Below are positions 29,799-38,015 of a stretch of 64,000 nucleotides of DNA, piece after piece. Below the pieces are notes generated by a model, which saw only the letters and a list, made by a program, of their open reading frames with translations, ran no database searches and was not told where the DNA came from. Origin of the DNA: Bacillus sp. CGMCC 1.16541. GTDB taxonomy: Bacteria; Bacillota; Bacilli; Bacillales; Bacillaceae_H. A program made the translations under genes and the position numbers. Location of the stretch: positions 248,001 through 312,000 of the forward strand of contig NZ_QFRU01000004.1 of assembly GCF_003184905.1 (NCBI RefSeq), read 5' to 3'. Position 1 is the stretch's first letter. Every line of letters begins with the position of its first letter.

Positions 29799-31871
29799 AT
29801 GGAAGCTGTACGAATTGAACAACTAAAACGAGCACGTAAATATTTGCGCATGATAGCCGTTATTGCCTTTATCCTATTAATCTTCTTTCTTTTTATCGTG
29901 GCAAGCATTTTTCTTTACGCCAAAATACAAGGTCCTCCCCCTCTCACTGTTCCTCAGACAGCTATCTTTTATACAGATGATGGGGAAGAGGTCCTCGATG
30001 AAGTTCATCACGGTGAAAAACGATATTGGATTCCCATCGATGAGATCTCTCCATTTCTTTTACAAGCAACATTAGCGGTTGAAGATAAGAGATTTTATCA
30101 ACATCATGGTTTTGATTACAAACGAATTGCCGGTGCAGTGCTCGCAGATATAAAAGCGATGTCGAAAGTACAAGGTGCTAGTACAATCACACAGCAATAC
30201 GCGCGAAATTTATTTTTAGAGCATGACAAAACATGGAAACGCAAACTTGAAGAAGCGTTCTATGCGATACGTTTAGAAGCAAATTATGATAAAAATCGCA
30301 TTTTAGAAGGTTACTTAAATACAATCTACTACGGACACGGAGCTTACGGCATTGAAGCAGCCTCTAAAACTTATTTTGGCAAATCAGCAAGTGAACTAAC
30401 ACTAAGCGAAGCAACACTATTAGCAGGGATACCAAAGGGACCTAGTTACTATTCTCCTCTTGTTCATTTTGATCATGCGAAAACTCGTCAGGGTATTATT
30501 TTAACCATGATGATAGAAGATGGATTCATCTCAAAAGAACAAGCAGATCAGGCCCACAACAAAAATATCACCTTTGCTTCAGCACCTCTTGACACGAAGG
30601 AACCAATCGCTCCTTACTTTGTAGCTGCTGCGATGTCACAGTTAAAAGACGAACTTCAGATTGACGAAACGATGATTAAAACAAAAGGGTTAAGAGTCTA
30701 CACAACCCTGAATCCAAAGCTACAAAAAATTGCAGAAGAGAAAATGCATGACACCATTGCAAAAGAGTCTTCCATTCAAGCTGCTTTTGTCGCCATGAAC
30801 CCTAACAATGGAGAAGTAAAAGCATTAATTGGTGGGAGAGATTACGAAGAAAGTCCATTTAACCGAGCGACGCAGGCGGTTCGACAGCCTGGTTCAACGA
30901 TGAAGCCATTACTGTACTATGCAGCACTCGAAGACGGGTTTACCCCTTCAACCTTAATGAGAAGTGAACGTACGACGTTTACGTTTGATGACGGGGTATC
31001 TACCTATACGCCTAGTAACTTTAATCACTACTACGCAAAAGGGCCGATCACACTCGCACAAGCTATTGCTTTATCAGATAATGTGTATGCGGTGAAAACC
31101 CACCTATTTATTGGTCAAAACCGTTTAATTGAGGCAGCGAAAGAAATGGGTATTACCACTGCGCTAAAACCTGTCCCTTCCCTTGCTTTAGGAACATCTC
31201 CAGTCAAAGTGATTGAAATGGTGAATGCGTATAGCATTTTGGCAAATGGAGGAAAAGAAGTTAAGCCAACATTTATTACAAAAGTAGAAACCTATGATGG
31301 AGACTTATTGTATGAAGCAAAGAACGAAAAAAAGCAAATTCTAGATGAAGACCTTTCATCTGTGATGACTCACTTAATGACTGGCATGTTTGATGAAAGT
31401 TTAAATGGCTACACAACCATTACAGGAAAACCCATTTTAAAGTACACTTCTCGTCCTTATGCCGGTAAGTCTGGTACGACGGCTACGGATAGTTGGATGA
31501 TTGGCTATTCTAATGAATTAGTATCAGGGGTTTGGACAGGTTACGACAAAGGAAAGTCGATTGACTCGGTGCCAGAACGCTCTTACGCGAAGAAAATGTG
31601 GGTCACATTTATGGAAGAAGCATTGCGTGACCAACCTGCTTCTTCATTTGAGTTACCTAAAGGTGTAAAGAAAGCGGAAATTAACCCAGAAAACGGCTTA
31701 TTAGCGACAGAAAATTGTCCAATCAAACATACCGCTTATTACCTTAGTGGCACAGAACCCACTGAACAATGTACGGCCCATTTGCACAACAATGACGAAG
31801 TCACTCCAAGTAAAAAAGAATTACCACACCAACCAAAATGGTACAAACGATGGTTGCCTTGGTTCAATTAG
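29799..31871 (+). CDS. pbpG: Class A penicillin-binding protein (PbpG-like)
   Basis: A 690-residue bifunctional cell-wall synthase. Residues 18-41 form a single membrane anchor. The glycosyltransferase domain has its catalytic glutamate at 95 in AVEDKRFYQHHG, followed by GASTITQQYARN. The transpeptidase domain has the serine at 366 in PGSTMKP, ALSDN and AGKSGTTATDSW (SxxK, SxN, KTG motifs). The ATG at 29799 follows AGGACGGTG; an in-frame GTG at 29775 has no ribosome binding site. Position next to speE-speB matches B. subtilis pbpG (ywhE), which is expressed in the forespore; that expression is not shown here. Confidence 0.93.
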   Translation: MEAVRIEQLKRARKYLRMIAVIAFILLIFFLFIVASIFLYAKIQGPPPLTVPQTAIFYTDDGEEVLDEVHHGEKRYWIPIDEISPFLLQATLAVEDKRFYQHHGFDYKRIAGAVLADIKAMSKVQGASTITQQYARNLFLEHDKTWKRKLEEAFYAIRLEANYDKNRILEGYLNTIYYGHGAYGIEAASKTYFGKSASELTLSEATLLAGIPKGPSYYSPLVHFDHAKTRQGIILTMMIEDGFISKEQADQAHNKNITFASAPLDTKEPIAPYFVAAAMSQLKDELQIDETMIKTKGLRVYTTLNPKLQKIAEEKMHDTIAKESSIQAAFVAMNPNNGEVKALIGGRDYEESPFNRATQAVRQPGSTMKPLLYYAALEDGFTPSTLMRSERTTFTFDDGVSTYTPSNFNHYYAKGPITLAQAIALSDNVYAVKTHLFIGQNRLIEAAKEMGITTALKPVPSLALGTSPVKVIEMVNAYSILANGGKEVKPTFITKVETYDGDLLYEAKNEKKQILDEDLSSVMTHLMTGMFDESLNGYTTITGKPILKYTSRPYAGKSGTTATDSWMIGYSNELVSGVWTGYDKGKSIDSVPERSYAKKMWVTFMEEALRDQPASSFELPKGVKKAEINPENGLLATENCPIKHTAYYLSGTEPTEQCTAHLHNNDEVTPSKKELPHQPKWYKRWLPWFN

Positions 31872-31905
31872 AAAAGCCGAAGGGAAAGTTCCCCTTCGGC
31901 TTTTC
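31872..31905 (+). terminator. Terminator after pbpG
   Basis: GAAAAGCCGAAGGG and CCCCTTCGGCTTTTC form a stable hairpin directly after the stop codon, ending in TTTTC. Confidence 0.9.
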
Positions 31906-32025
31906 TAGTGTCCTAGTTCTATAAAATATCCATAATTATTTTAAGTTTACTTATTTTGTGAGAAAACCTCAAGTAGCTAAAAGACAACCGTCACAATTTA
32001 GACACATTTCGTTCGTTTTTTTCGA

Positions 32026-32541
32026 TTACTTATCTAATAAATCTTCTTTCAATTTCGTTTCAGAAGCATCCCACATGTTCGGGTTGTGTCCTTTTAAAAA
32101 TTCTTTTAAAACGTGCTTTGATGTTTCATCCATATGGTCTACCATGATGTGGCGTTTTAGTGATTTATCCATTTTGTTTACATGTTCTGGCAAAGATTTG
32201 TATCCTCTACGGATTTCGCGGTCTACCGTCATTTCACATGCCGTGACACCTGCATAATAAGGCCCTTCTTCTCTGCGATCAATCGTTACCCACACAAGCC
32301 AGTACAATTTGCCGTTTGGTACTTCTTCTTTGTTTGGAAGAAATTTAATTCCTTTTTCCACAACACTACGCGCATGCATCGCACCGATGTCGACAAATGC
32401 TTCCTTTTCTGCCGGATCAACAAATACAGGAGAGATGTTATCTAAACTTAACGCACCAACACCAAATCCTCCATGTCCATCTGTTGGATCATTTTTAATA
32501 ATATTAAAACCAATGTTTTTCTTTTTTGGTTGATCTGTCAT
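32026..32541 (-). CDS. YwhD family protein
   Basis: A 171-residue soluble protein of unknown function conserved in Bacillaceae. Recognisable segments are KKNIGFNIIKNDPTDGHGGFG near the N-terminus and PYYAGVTACEMTVDREIRRGYK in the middle. No catalytic motif or membrane segment is seen. Its ATG overlaps the stop of the upstream M50 protease gene by four bases (ATGA), so translation is coupled. The same ywhC-ywhD order occurs in B. subtilis, which suggests a shared task that is not known. Confidence 0.85.
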   Translation of the reverse strand: MTDQPKKKNIGFNIIKNDPTDGHGGFGVGALSLDNISPVFVDPAEKEAFVDIGAMHARSVVEKGIKFLPNKEEVPNGKLYWLVWVTIDRREEGPYYAGVTACEMTVDREIRRGYKSLPEHVNKMDKSLKRHIMVDHMDETSKHVLKEFLKGHNPNMWDASETKLKEDLLDK

Positions 32542-33215
32542 AATAATCCTCCTATCGTTACGTGTATGATTGGATCTAGTAATTGTTCAAACATCGTCAT
32601 AAAAAATTGGACTCCGACGTTATAGATGGGTGCAATGATGTAATTGCTAAGTGGCGTAATCGCAATAACAAGGAAAATGAGAATACCCCATGATTCGTAC
32701 TGCGTCATTTTCGCCCGAAGATCTGCTGGCATTAAATCCTCAATAATACGATACCCATCTAAAGGCGGAAATGGCAACAAGTTAAATAAAAACAACACAA
32801 TGTTAATGACAATGAACATATTAAAGAACTCATATAGCCATTGACTTGTTCCTGCATCAACACCAAAGCGAATACATAAATACCAAATTACCATTCCTAG
32901 AAAAGCGAGTATAAAATTGCTGATTGGCCCTGCAATTGAAACAAGAATGCCTGCTAAACGCGGATTTTTAAAGAAGAAACGGTTTACAGGAACAGGACGT
33001 GCCCACCCAAACCCCGCAATGATAATTAAAAGTGTTCCAAACGGGTCGAGATGAGAGAGCGGAGAAAGTGTCAAACGCCCTTGATTCTTAGCCGTTGGAT
33101 CACCAAATTTATACGCAACATAGGCATGTGCAAACTCATGAAATGTAAAAGCAATTAACAAGGTAATCACGACATAAGGAATGGTTGAAAGAGGAAACGC
33201 TAAAAATTGATCCAC
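32538..33215 (-). CDS. Site-2-type zinc metalloprotease (YwhC-like, M50)
   Basis: A 225-residue membrane protease of the rhomboid-like short M50 group. The zinc motif HEFAH is in the first membrane segment (TFHEFAHAYVAYKFGD, residues 25-40). The third ligand aspartate is in NLLPFPPLDGYR, and there are four to five further hydrophobic segments. It presumably cuts substrates inside the membrane; the substrate is unknown. Length fits YwhC-type proteins that lack PDZ domains. Its stop overlaps the ywhD start. Confidence 0.9.
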   Translation of the reverse strand: MDQFLAFPLSTIPYVVITLLIAFTFHEFAHAYVAYKFGDPTAKNQGRLTLSPLSHLDPFGTLLIIIAGFGWARPVPVNRFFFKNPRLAGILVSIAGPISNFILAFLGMVIWYLCIRFGVDAGTSQWLYEFFNMFIVINIVLFLFNLLPFPPLDGYRIIEDLMPADLRAKMTQYESWGILIFLVIAITPLSNYIIAPIYNVGVQFFMTMFEQLLDPIIHVTIGGLL

Positions 33216-33347
33216 ATCATAACTCCTTTATTTTTGTTTTCACTGTCTTACAAGTATACTATAGATGTAGAGATGAAACACGTTCGCATTGTGCTGTGAA
33301 CCTAGTTATCTTTACAGTAGATTTTATGAATGAAAGGAGCGATTTTA

Positions 33348-33536
33348 ATGCCTTATGTAACCGTTAAAATGCTTGAAGGGCGTACAGAAGATCAAAAACG
33401 AGCGCTTGTTGAGAAAGTAACAGCAGCTGTTTCTGAAACAACAGGTGCACCTTCTGAGAAAATTGCAGTATTTATCGAAGAAATGTCTAAAAACCACTAT
33501 GGTGTAGGTGGGAAGCGCCTAAGCGACCAAGAATAG
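33348..33536 (+). CDS. 4-oxalocrotonate tautomerase-family enzyme (YwhB-like)
   Basis: A 62-residue small tautomerase. The initiator methionine is followed by Pro, which becomes the catalytic N-terminal proline after processing (MPYVTVKMLEGR). Arg and hydrophobic positions of the family are present, ending KNHYGVGGKRLSDQE. The ATG at 33348 follows AAAGGAG. The frame extends six codons upstream, but that would bury the proline, so the shorter start is firm. It is divergent from ywhC and flanked downstream by a terminator. The physiological substrate of YwhB proteins is not known. Confidence 0.93.
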   Translation: MPYVTVKMLEGRTEDQKRALVEKVTAAVSETTGAPSEKIAVFIEEMSKNHYGVGGKRLSDQE

Positions 33537-33563
33537 GTGTACATAACACTAACAAAGATGGTA

Positions 33564-33606
33564 AGAGCGACCTCAGAATTCAGCGTTCAACGTATAAGGT
33601 CGCTCT
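33564..33606. terminator. Bidirectional terminator between ywhB and ywgA
   Basis: AGAGCGACCT (33564-33573) and AGGTCGCTCT (33597-33606) are perfect 10-bp arms around a 23-base loop. CACCTTTTC follows rightward and TACCATCTTT leftward. Confidence 0.7.
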
Positions 33607-33633
33607 CCACCTTTTCAAAAAGCATAAATACGA

Positions 33634-34164
33634 TTAGTGAATGAACCTCTCTGTCCCTTGAATGGTCATCGTTTTTCTCAGTTCTTCAATATAGTCATAT
33701 GCTTCTTCAATGTCTTCTTCTGTATAACGCTGCTTGCTTTTTAGCGTAAATACCTTTTCTTTTACTTCTTCTTTTGATAAATCTTCAAAGTACAGCACAG
33801 TCGATACGAGCTCAAGAAACTTAGAGCTTCGGTCATTCATGTTCGTCATACAACCTTCTAGATTGGGTAACTCTAGCTCATAGTGGCTAAGAAACCCCTT
33901 CCCCTCTTCTGTTAAGTTATAACGATATTGCATGTAGCCGCCCTTTTTCTCTTTTACTTCACTTAAAAATCCTAAGTTACACAGTTCTTCAATACGAAGT
34001 GTTAATTCTTCAGAATACGGTCCGAAAAAGTGAAAATTGTACTTTTCATAAAAAGGAAACCTCAGTTTTTTTGCAATAAAAATCATTTTTTGCAGCTTTT
34101 TTCGCCCCACAACTTCTCCAGCTGCCGCAAATACCTTTACAATTTTTGCATGATCGTTCAGCAA
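33634..34164 (-). CDS. YwgA family protein
   Basis: A 176-residue protein of unknown function conserved in Bacillaceae. The N-terminal half (GRKKLQKMIFIAKKL, FHFFGPYSEELTLRIEEL) resembles a winged-helix or phage-antirepressor-like (Panacea-type) fold, and the C-terminal half is charged and helical. The start is taken as TTG at 34164, with an AGGAG 11 bases upstream; this is the least certain point. It follows the HD hydrolase gene by 30 bases on the same strand, as in B. subtilis, and is probably co-transcribed with it. Confidence 0.82.
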   Translation of the reverse strand: MLNDHAKIVKVFAAAGEVVGRKKLQKMIFIAKKLRFPFYEKYNFHFFGPYSEELTLRIEELCNLGFLSEVKEKKGGYMQYRYNLTEEGKGFLSHYELELPNLEGCMTNMNDRSSKFLELVSTVLYFEDLSKEEVKEKVFTLKSKQRYTEEDIEEAYDYIEELRKTMTIQGTERFIH

Positions 34165-34194
34165 AGCCCCTTCAACTCCTATACTATTGAACTC

Positions 34195-35496
34195 TTATCT
34201 GTTTTTTAATAAGTTTAAAATTTGCTCTTTCACTTTTCTCTTAGACGATAACTGATCAATTAATTCTTGCGGAAAGTAAAGCTTATGATCGGTTCGTTTC
34301 TTACCAGAGATAGACTCGACAATTTCAGACTGACGAGAAAGCTCTTTTAATTCTTCAGTAGGCATTAACAAATGAATCGGAAGACGCTCTTCTTCTTCGC
34401 CTGGACGATAAAAATCATAAGGAAGATCACTTGAAGAATCTACTACGAGGTAATAGTCTGGATTAATCCCTGCTTTTTTAAAGAGCTGTGTTAACTCCAT
34501 CCACATTTTCATTTGTGAATTTGGGTTAAATTCAATATACTGAAATAATTTCCGATTAAGAAAGCGACGACATAAATCAGACAGTATCTCATCCTCTTCG
34601 CCTTGCCACGCTTGAAAATAAAACAACACAACCGATTCATCTAGTTTTAAGTATTCTTCAACAGATACTTCATCTTCAAAGATTGAGTAAAAATGAACAG
34701 GTTGTTGCTTAAATGGATAATACCCTTGGTGTAATTCTTTTGCGCGGTGTAAAATCTTTGTTAGAATCACTTCTGCACTTCGTGTGACTGGATGAAAATA
34801 TACTTGCCAATACATTTGGTAACGACTCATAATATAGTCTTCAACCGCATGCATACCACTCTCTTTAATGACGACTTGATCTTCTCTCGGTCTCATTACA
34901 CGTAAAATACGCTCCATGTCAAAATGACCGTAACTAACGCCTGTATAGTAAGCATCACGCTGCAAATAATCCATTCGATCTGCATCGATCTGACTTGAGA
35001 TTAAGCTCACAACAAGCTTATTTTTATACGTTTTCGCAATGACTTCTGCTACTTTTTTTGGAAAGTCTTCTGCTACTTTTCTTAGCACGTGATTCACTTC
35101 TGTGTTACCCATAATAATCGCTTGCGTAAACTGCTCGTGATCTAAGTGAAAGACCTTTTCAAACGAGTGCGAAAAAGGGCCGTGACCTAAATCATGCAAC
35201 AAAGCGGCACAAAGGCATAAAAGCCTCTCTTCATTATTCCAATGCTCTCTATCCTGAAACACATCATCGATAATACGACGAATGATTTCATACACCCCAA
35301 GGGAATGATTAAATCGACTGTGTTCTGCCCCGTGAAACGTTAAATATGTCGTTCCTAGCTGACGAATTCGACGTAATCGCTGAAAATCTGCCGTACCAAT
35401 TAAGTCCCAAATTACTTTATCACGAACGTGAACATATCGATGAACAGGATCTTTAAATACTTTTTCTTCACTTAACTTTTCGTTAGGATATGCCAT
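34195..35496 (-). CDS. HD-domain phosphohydrolase (YwfO-like dNTPase family)
   Basis: A 433-residue metal-dependent hydrolase. The HD motif is LLHDLGHGPFSHSFEKVF (about residues 93-110), preceded by the first histidine in AEHSRFNHSLGVYEI and followed by SQIDADRMDYLQRDAYYTG with the last aspartate. This is the dGTPase/SAMHD1-like layout; B. subtilis YwfO is reported as a nucleoside triphosphate hydrolase. The C-terminal third is charged and variable. It begins an operon with ywgA. Confidence 0.92.
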   Translation of the reverse strand: MAYPNEKLSEEKVFKDPVHRYVHVRDKVIWDLIGTADFQRLRRIRQLGTTYLTFHGAEHSRFNHSLGVYEIIRRIIDDVFQDREHWNNEERLLCLCAALLHDLGHGPFSHSFEKVFHLDHEQFTQAIIMGNTEVNHVLRKVAEDFPKKVAEVIAKTYKNKLVVSLISSQIDADRMDYLQRDAYYTGVSYGHFDMERILRVMRPREDQVVIKESGMHAVEDYIMSRYQMYWQVYFHPVTRSAEVILTKILHRAKELHQGYYPFKQQPVHFYSIFEDEVSVEEYLKLDESVVLFYFQAWQGEEDEILSDLCRRFLNRKLFQYIEFNPNSQMKMWMELTQLFKKAGINPDYYLVVDSSSDLPYDFYRPGEEEERLPIHLLMPTEELKELSRQSEIVESISGKKRTDHKLYFPQELIDQLSSKRKVKEQILNLLKNR

Positions 35497-35578
35497 CTAC
35501 TACATACCTCTCTATTTTTTATACTTGTTGCTATTACTTTCTACATCTAGTAGAGATTTTCCTAGTGAGAAGCACGAA

Positions 35579-35613
35579 TAAAAAATCACCTTCTATAAAA
35601 AACAAAGGTGACT
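35579..35613 (-). terminator. Terminator after the DUF1450 gene
   Basis: TCACCTT (35586-35592) and AAGGTGA (35605-35611) form a short hairpin. Read leftward it is followed by six T, about 50 bases past the stop at 35665. Confidence 0.75.
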
Positions 35614-35664
35614 TTATCTCAATCCGCTCAACTGACGACCTCATGTTGAAATCGCTGTTTCACG

Positions 35665-35889
35665 TTATTTGTTTAATTTTTTTTCAATCTTATCTATAAG
35701 CTCGTCCTCAGTTAGAGCTGAAACCGGACGATTATTGACAAACGCAAACGACTTCTTACGACCTGGTCCACAATATGACTGGCAACCAATCTCGACTTTC
35801 GCCTCTGCATCTACTTTCTGTAACTTCGGTAATAATGTTTTTAAGTTTGTAGCCTGGCAATCATCACAAACTCGAAACTCATTTGCCAT
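35665..35889 (-). CDS. DUF1450 small cysteine protein (YuzB-like)
   Basis: A 74-residue protein with a CDDC motif near the N-terminus ([11 protein letters not shown]) and a second cysteine pair in [22 protein letters not shown]. This is the pattern of DUF1450, a thioredoxin-fold-like family resembling small 2Fe-2S ferredoxins. Function is unknown; the four cysteines suggest metal or redox binding. Two ATG codons are six bases apart; I took the inner one (MANEF), the usual start of the family. It is transcribed away from rsfA, with repeat copy C between them. Confidence 0.88.
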   Translation of the reverse strand: MANEFRVCDDCQATNLKTLLPKLQKVDAEAKVEIGCQSYCGPGRKKSFAFVNNRPVSALTEDELIDKIEKKLNK

Positions 35890-36001
35890 TCTCATACAAC
35901 CCTTTCAAAATTCGTTCAACAAATCCTTTTTAACCTAAAGGGTATTTTACATTTATTTAACCATCAATGCAAGCTAGGGTAGTTGGAAATAAGACAAAAA
36001 G

Positions 36002-36143
36002 AACACCTACAACCTAGACACCCTTGAATAAACCCTCAAAGATCCACCTAAGTGAATGATGACAACCCCGCAAGGGGGGCATCATTCACTTAGGTCTAGA
36101 AACTGAACCATGACAGCCCTTCCGTCATGGCTCAGTTTCTAGA
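36002..36143. repeat. Two-hairpin intergenic repeat, copy C (intact)
   Basis: Hairpin I pairs 36047-36061 with 36080-36094 (15 of 15 bp), capped by CCCC-GCAA-GGGG. A TCTAG linker follows, then hairpin II pairs 36095-36114 with 36124-36143 (19 of 20 bp) around the loop AGCCCTTCC. The stems differ from copy B at many positions but remain paired, while loops and linker are identical. The upstream leader (about 36002-36046) is more weakly related. It lies in the 356-base gap between divergent DUF1450 and rsfA genes, which otherwise holds no gene. Confidence 0.92.
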
Positions 36144-36245
36144 ATCGATTTATATATATTAGTACTTTGGTATAAACTAGTTTCCTTTTGTCCATGCTGA
36201 TAGTAACGAAGTTTCTCTATTAAATAGCCGCAAGGAGTGAATAAA

Positions 36246-36956
36246 ATGAAAGATAGACAAGATGCTTGGACAGAAGAAAATGATTTGTTATTAGCAGAGA
36301 CGGTCCTTCGCCATGTACGTGAAGGAAGCACACAATTAAATGCATTTGAAGAAGTAGGAGATGAACTAAACCGTACATCGGCTGCATGTGGATTTCGATG
36401 GAATGCCGTCGTGAGACATCAGTACGAAAAAGCATTACAGTTAGCTAAAAAGCAACGAAAGCAGCGGATGCGCGCACTTGGACAAACCCAAGGCAAAAAG
36501 AAGTTACTGTATACACCACCTACACCTAATTTAGAGATGATAGATTCAGTTGAAGAAGAAGAGGTAATCTCTGTACAGAGTGAAGTGATTCAAACTCAAC
36601 CGAGCATGTACACCAGTATACCTGCTACCACACCGACGACTACAGCAAACCTTACGTTAGATGGTGTCATTCAATATTTACAAACCTTACGCTCTCAAGC
36701 TGGTGATCTTCACGTAGTGCTTAATGAAAACTTGAGTCTTGCACAAGAAAATCAAGAGCTTAAGCGAAAGAATCAAGAATTAATGAAGAAAGTCGAATTA
36801 CTCGAGGCGAACGCTACTACTATTCAAGAAGACTATGAAACATTAATGCAGATCATGAATCGCGCACGAAAATTTGTCTTGCTTGATGATGAAGAAAGAC
36901 CGTCCACAAAGTTTAAGATGGATCGAAATGGAAATTTAGAAAAAGTAGCTGAATAA
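36246..36956 (+). CDS. rsfA: Prespore-specific transcriptional regulator RsfA
   Basis: A 236-residue regulator of the RsfA family, which in B. subtilis modulates sigma-F-dependent forespore genes. Residues 1-55 form a Myb/SANT-like domain with DAWTEENDLLLAETVLRHV and SAACGFRWNAVVRHQYE. The middle is polar and low in complexity, and residues 155-210 form a coiled coil (LAQENQELKRKNQELMKKVELLEAN). The ATG at 36246 lies 6 bases after AAGGAGTG; a GTG nine bases earlier overlaps that site. Position next to ywfO and lipL matches B. subtilis ywfN. I found no convincing sigma-F promoter upstream. Confidence 0.93.
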   Translation: MKDRQDAWTEENDLLLAETVLRHVREGSTQLNAFEEVGDELNRTSAACGFRWNAVVRHQYEKALQLAKKQRKQRMRALGQTQGKKKLLYTPPTPNLEMIDSVEEEEVISVQSEVIQTQPSMYTSIPATTPTTTANLTLDGVIQYLQTLRSQAGDLHVVLNENLSLAQENQELKRKNQELMKKVELLEANATTIQEDYETLMQIMNRARKFVLLDDEERPSTKFKMDRNGNLEKVAE

Positions 36957-37013
36957 GATAAGAAGAAATGGACATACTAAAAGTAGGAATCCCATCCCCC
37001 TATTCTATAGATG

Positions 37014-37048
37014 AAAAGACGAGCACTCTTTTGAGTGGTTCGTCTTTT
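37014..37048 (+). terminator. Terminator after rsfA
   Basis: AAAAGACGAGCACTC (37014-37028) and GAGTGGTTCGTCTTTT (37033-37048) form a hairpin with a TTTT loop and a T-rich tail. lipL therefore needs its own promoter in 37049-37125. Confidence 0.88.
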
Positions 37049-37125
37049 CTGTTTTCAGAATGTGCTATAATATGTTCGGCTTATATATTGAGAACAATTT
37101 TATTAGATAAAAGGAGTTAACTCGT

Positions 37126-37977
37126 GTGGATTCTATGACCTCTGAACTTTTAATTCAGCCGCAATGGCGATTGATCGATCAATCTAGCCTTGGACCTCAG
37201 TTTGATGCGCTTCAATCCTTTGCCATTGACGATACGCTTTGTACATCTGTTGGAAAGAAAGAATCTCTTCCTACCATTCGCTCTTGGGTTCATCACCAAA
37301 CCATTGTATTAGGTATTCAAGATGCGCGCCTTCCTTACCTAGAACAAGGCGTTTCTTTTTTACGTGAACAAGGGTTCCGCGCCATCGTTCGCAATTCTGG
37401 TGGACTGGCTGTTGTATTAGATGAAGGAGTATTAAACCTTTCGCTAATTTTCCCCGATACGGACAAAGGAATTAATATTGACCGCGGATATGATGCGATG
37501 TGGATGTTGATTAAAGAAGTCTTTCAATCTTATGATGTCAAAATCGAAGCAAAAGAAATTGTCGGATCTTATTGTCCCGGAAGCTATGATTTAAGCATTC
37601 AAAACAAAAAATTTGCAGGCATCTCGCAACGTCGTGTACGTGGTGGTGTCGCTGTTCAGATTTATTTATGTGTATCAGGAAGTGGCGCAAAAAGAGCACA
37701 GCTCATTAAAGAGTTTTACTCACTCGCTCTTCAAGGTGAACAAACAAAATTCACTTATCCAACAATTGTTCCAGAAACAATGGCATCGTTGACAGAACTA
37801 GTAGGTGATGACATAACGGTCGCTTCTGTCATGCTTTCACTGTATCAAACCTTGCAAAAGTTTGGGTCTTCCCTCACACCTTCTGCGCTTAACGAACAAG
37901 AGGGATTACTTTTCAATCAAAATTTACAGCGCATGTATGATCGAAATGAAAAGGCACTAGGTGAATTCTACAAATAA
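37126..37977 (+). CDS. lipL: Octanoyl-[GcvH]:protein N-octanoyltransferase
   Basis: Amidotransferase of 283 residues that moves the octanoyl or lipoyl group from GcvH to E2 subunits in the Bacillus lipoate assembly pathway. It belongs to the biotin/lipoate ligase fold, with [19 protein letters not shown] and the catalytic Cys150 in [12 protein letters not shown]. That numbering agrees with the B. subtilis enzyme and supports the GTG start at 37126, 9-10 bases after AAAGGAG. The terminal [17 protein letters not shown] segment is typical. It is convergent with pta, with a shared terminator. Confidence 0.93.
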   Translation: MDSMTSELLIQPQWRLIDQSSLGPQFDALQSFAIDDTLCTSVGKKESLPTIRSWVHHQTIVLGIQDARLPYLEQGVSFLREQGFRAIVRNSGGLAVVLDEGVLNLSLIFPDTDKGINIDRGYDAMWMLIKEVFQSYDVKIEAKEIVGSYCPGSYDLSIQNKKFAGISQRRVRGGVAVQIYLCVSGSGAKRAQLIKEFYSLALQGEQTKFTYPTIVPETMASLTELVGDDITVASVMLSLYQTLQKFGSSLTPSALNEQEGLLFNQNLQRMYDRNEKALGEFYK

Positions 37978-38008
37978 AAAGCTGACTCTTTTACTCGAGT
38001 CAGCTTTT
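37977..38008. terminator. Bidirectional terminator between lipL and pta
   Basis: AAAGCTGACTC and GAGTCAGCTTT arms around TTTTACTC, with A-rich and T-rich flanks, end both convergent genes. Confidence 0.9.
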
Positions 38009-38015
38009 ATTGATT

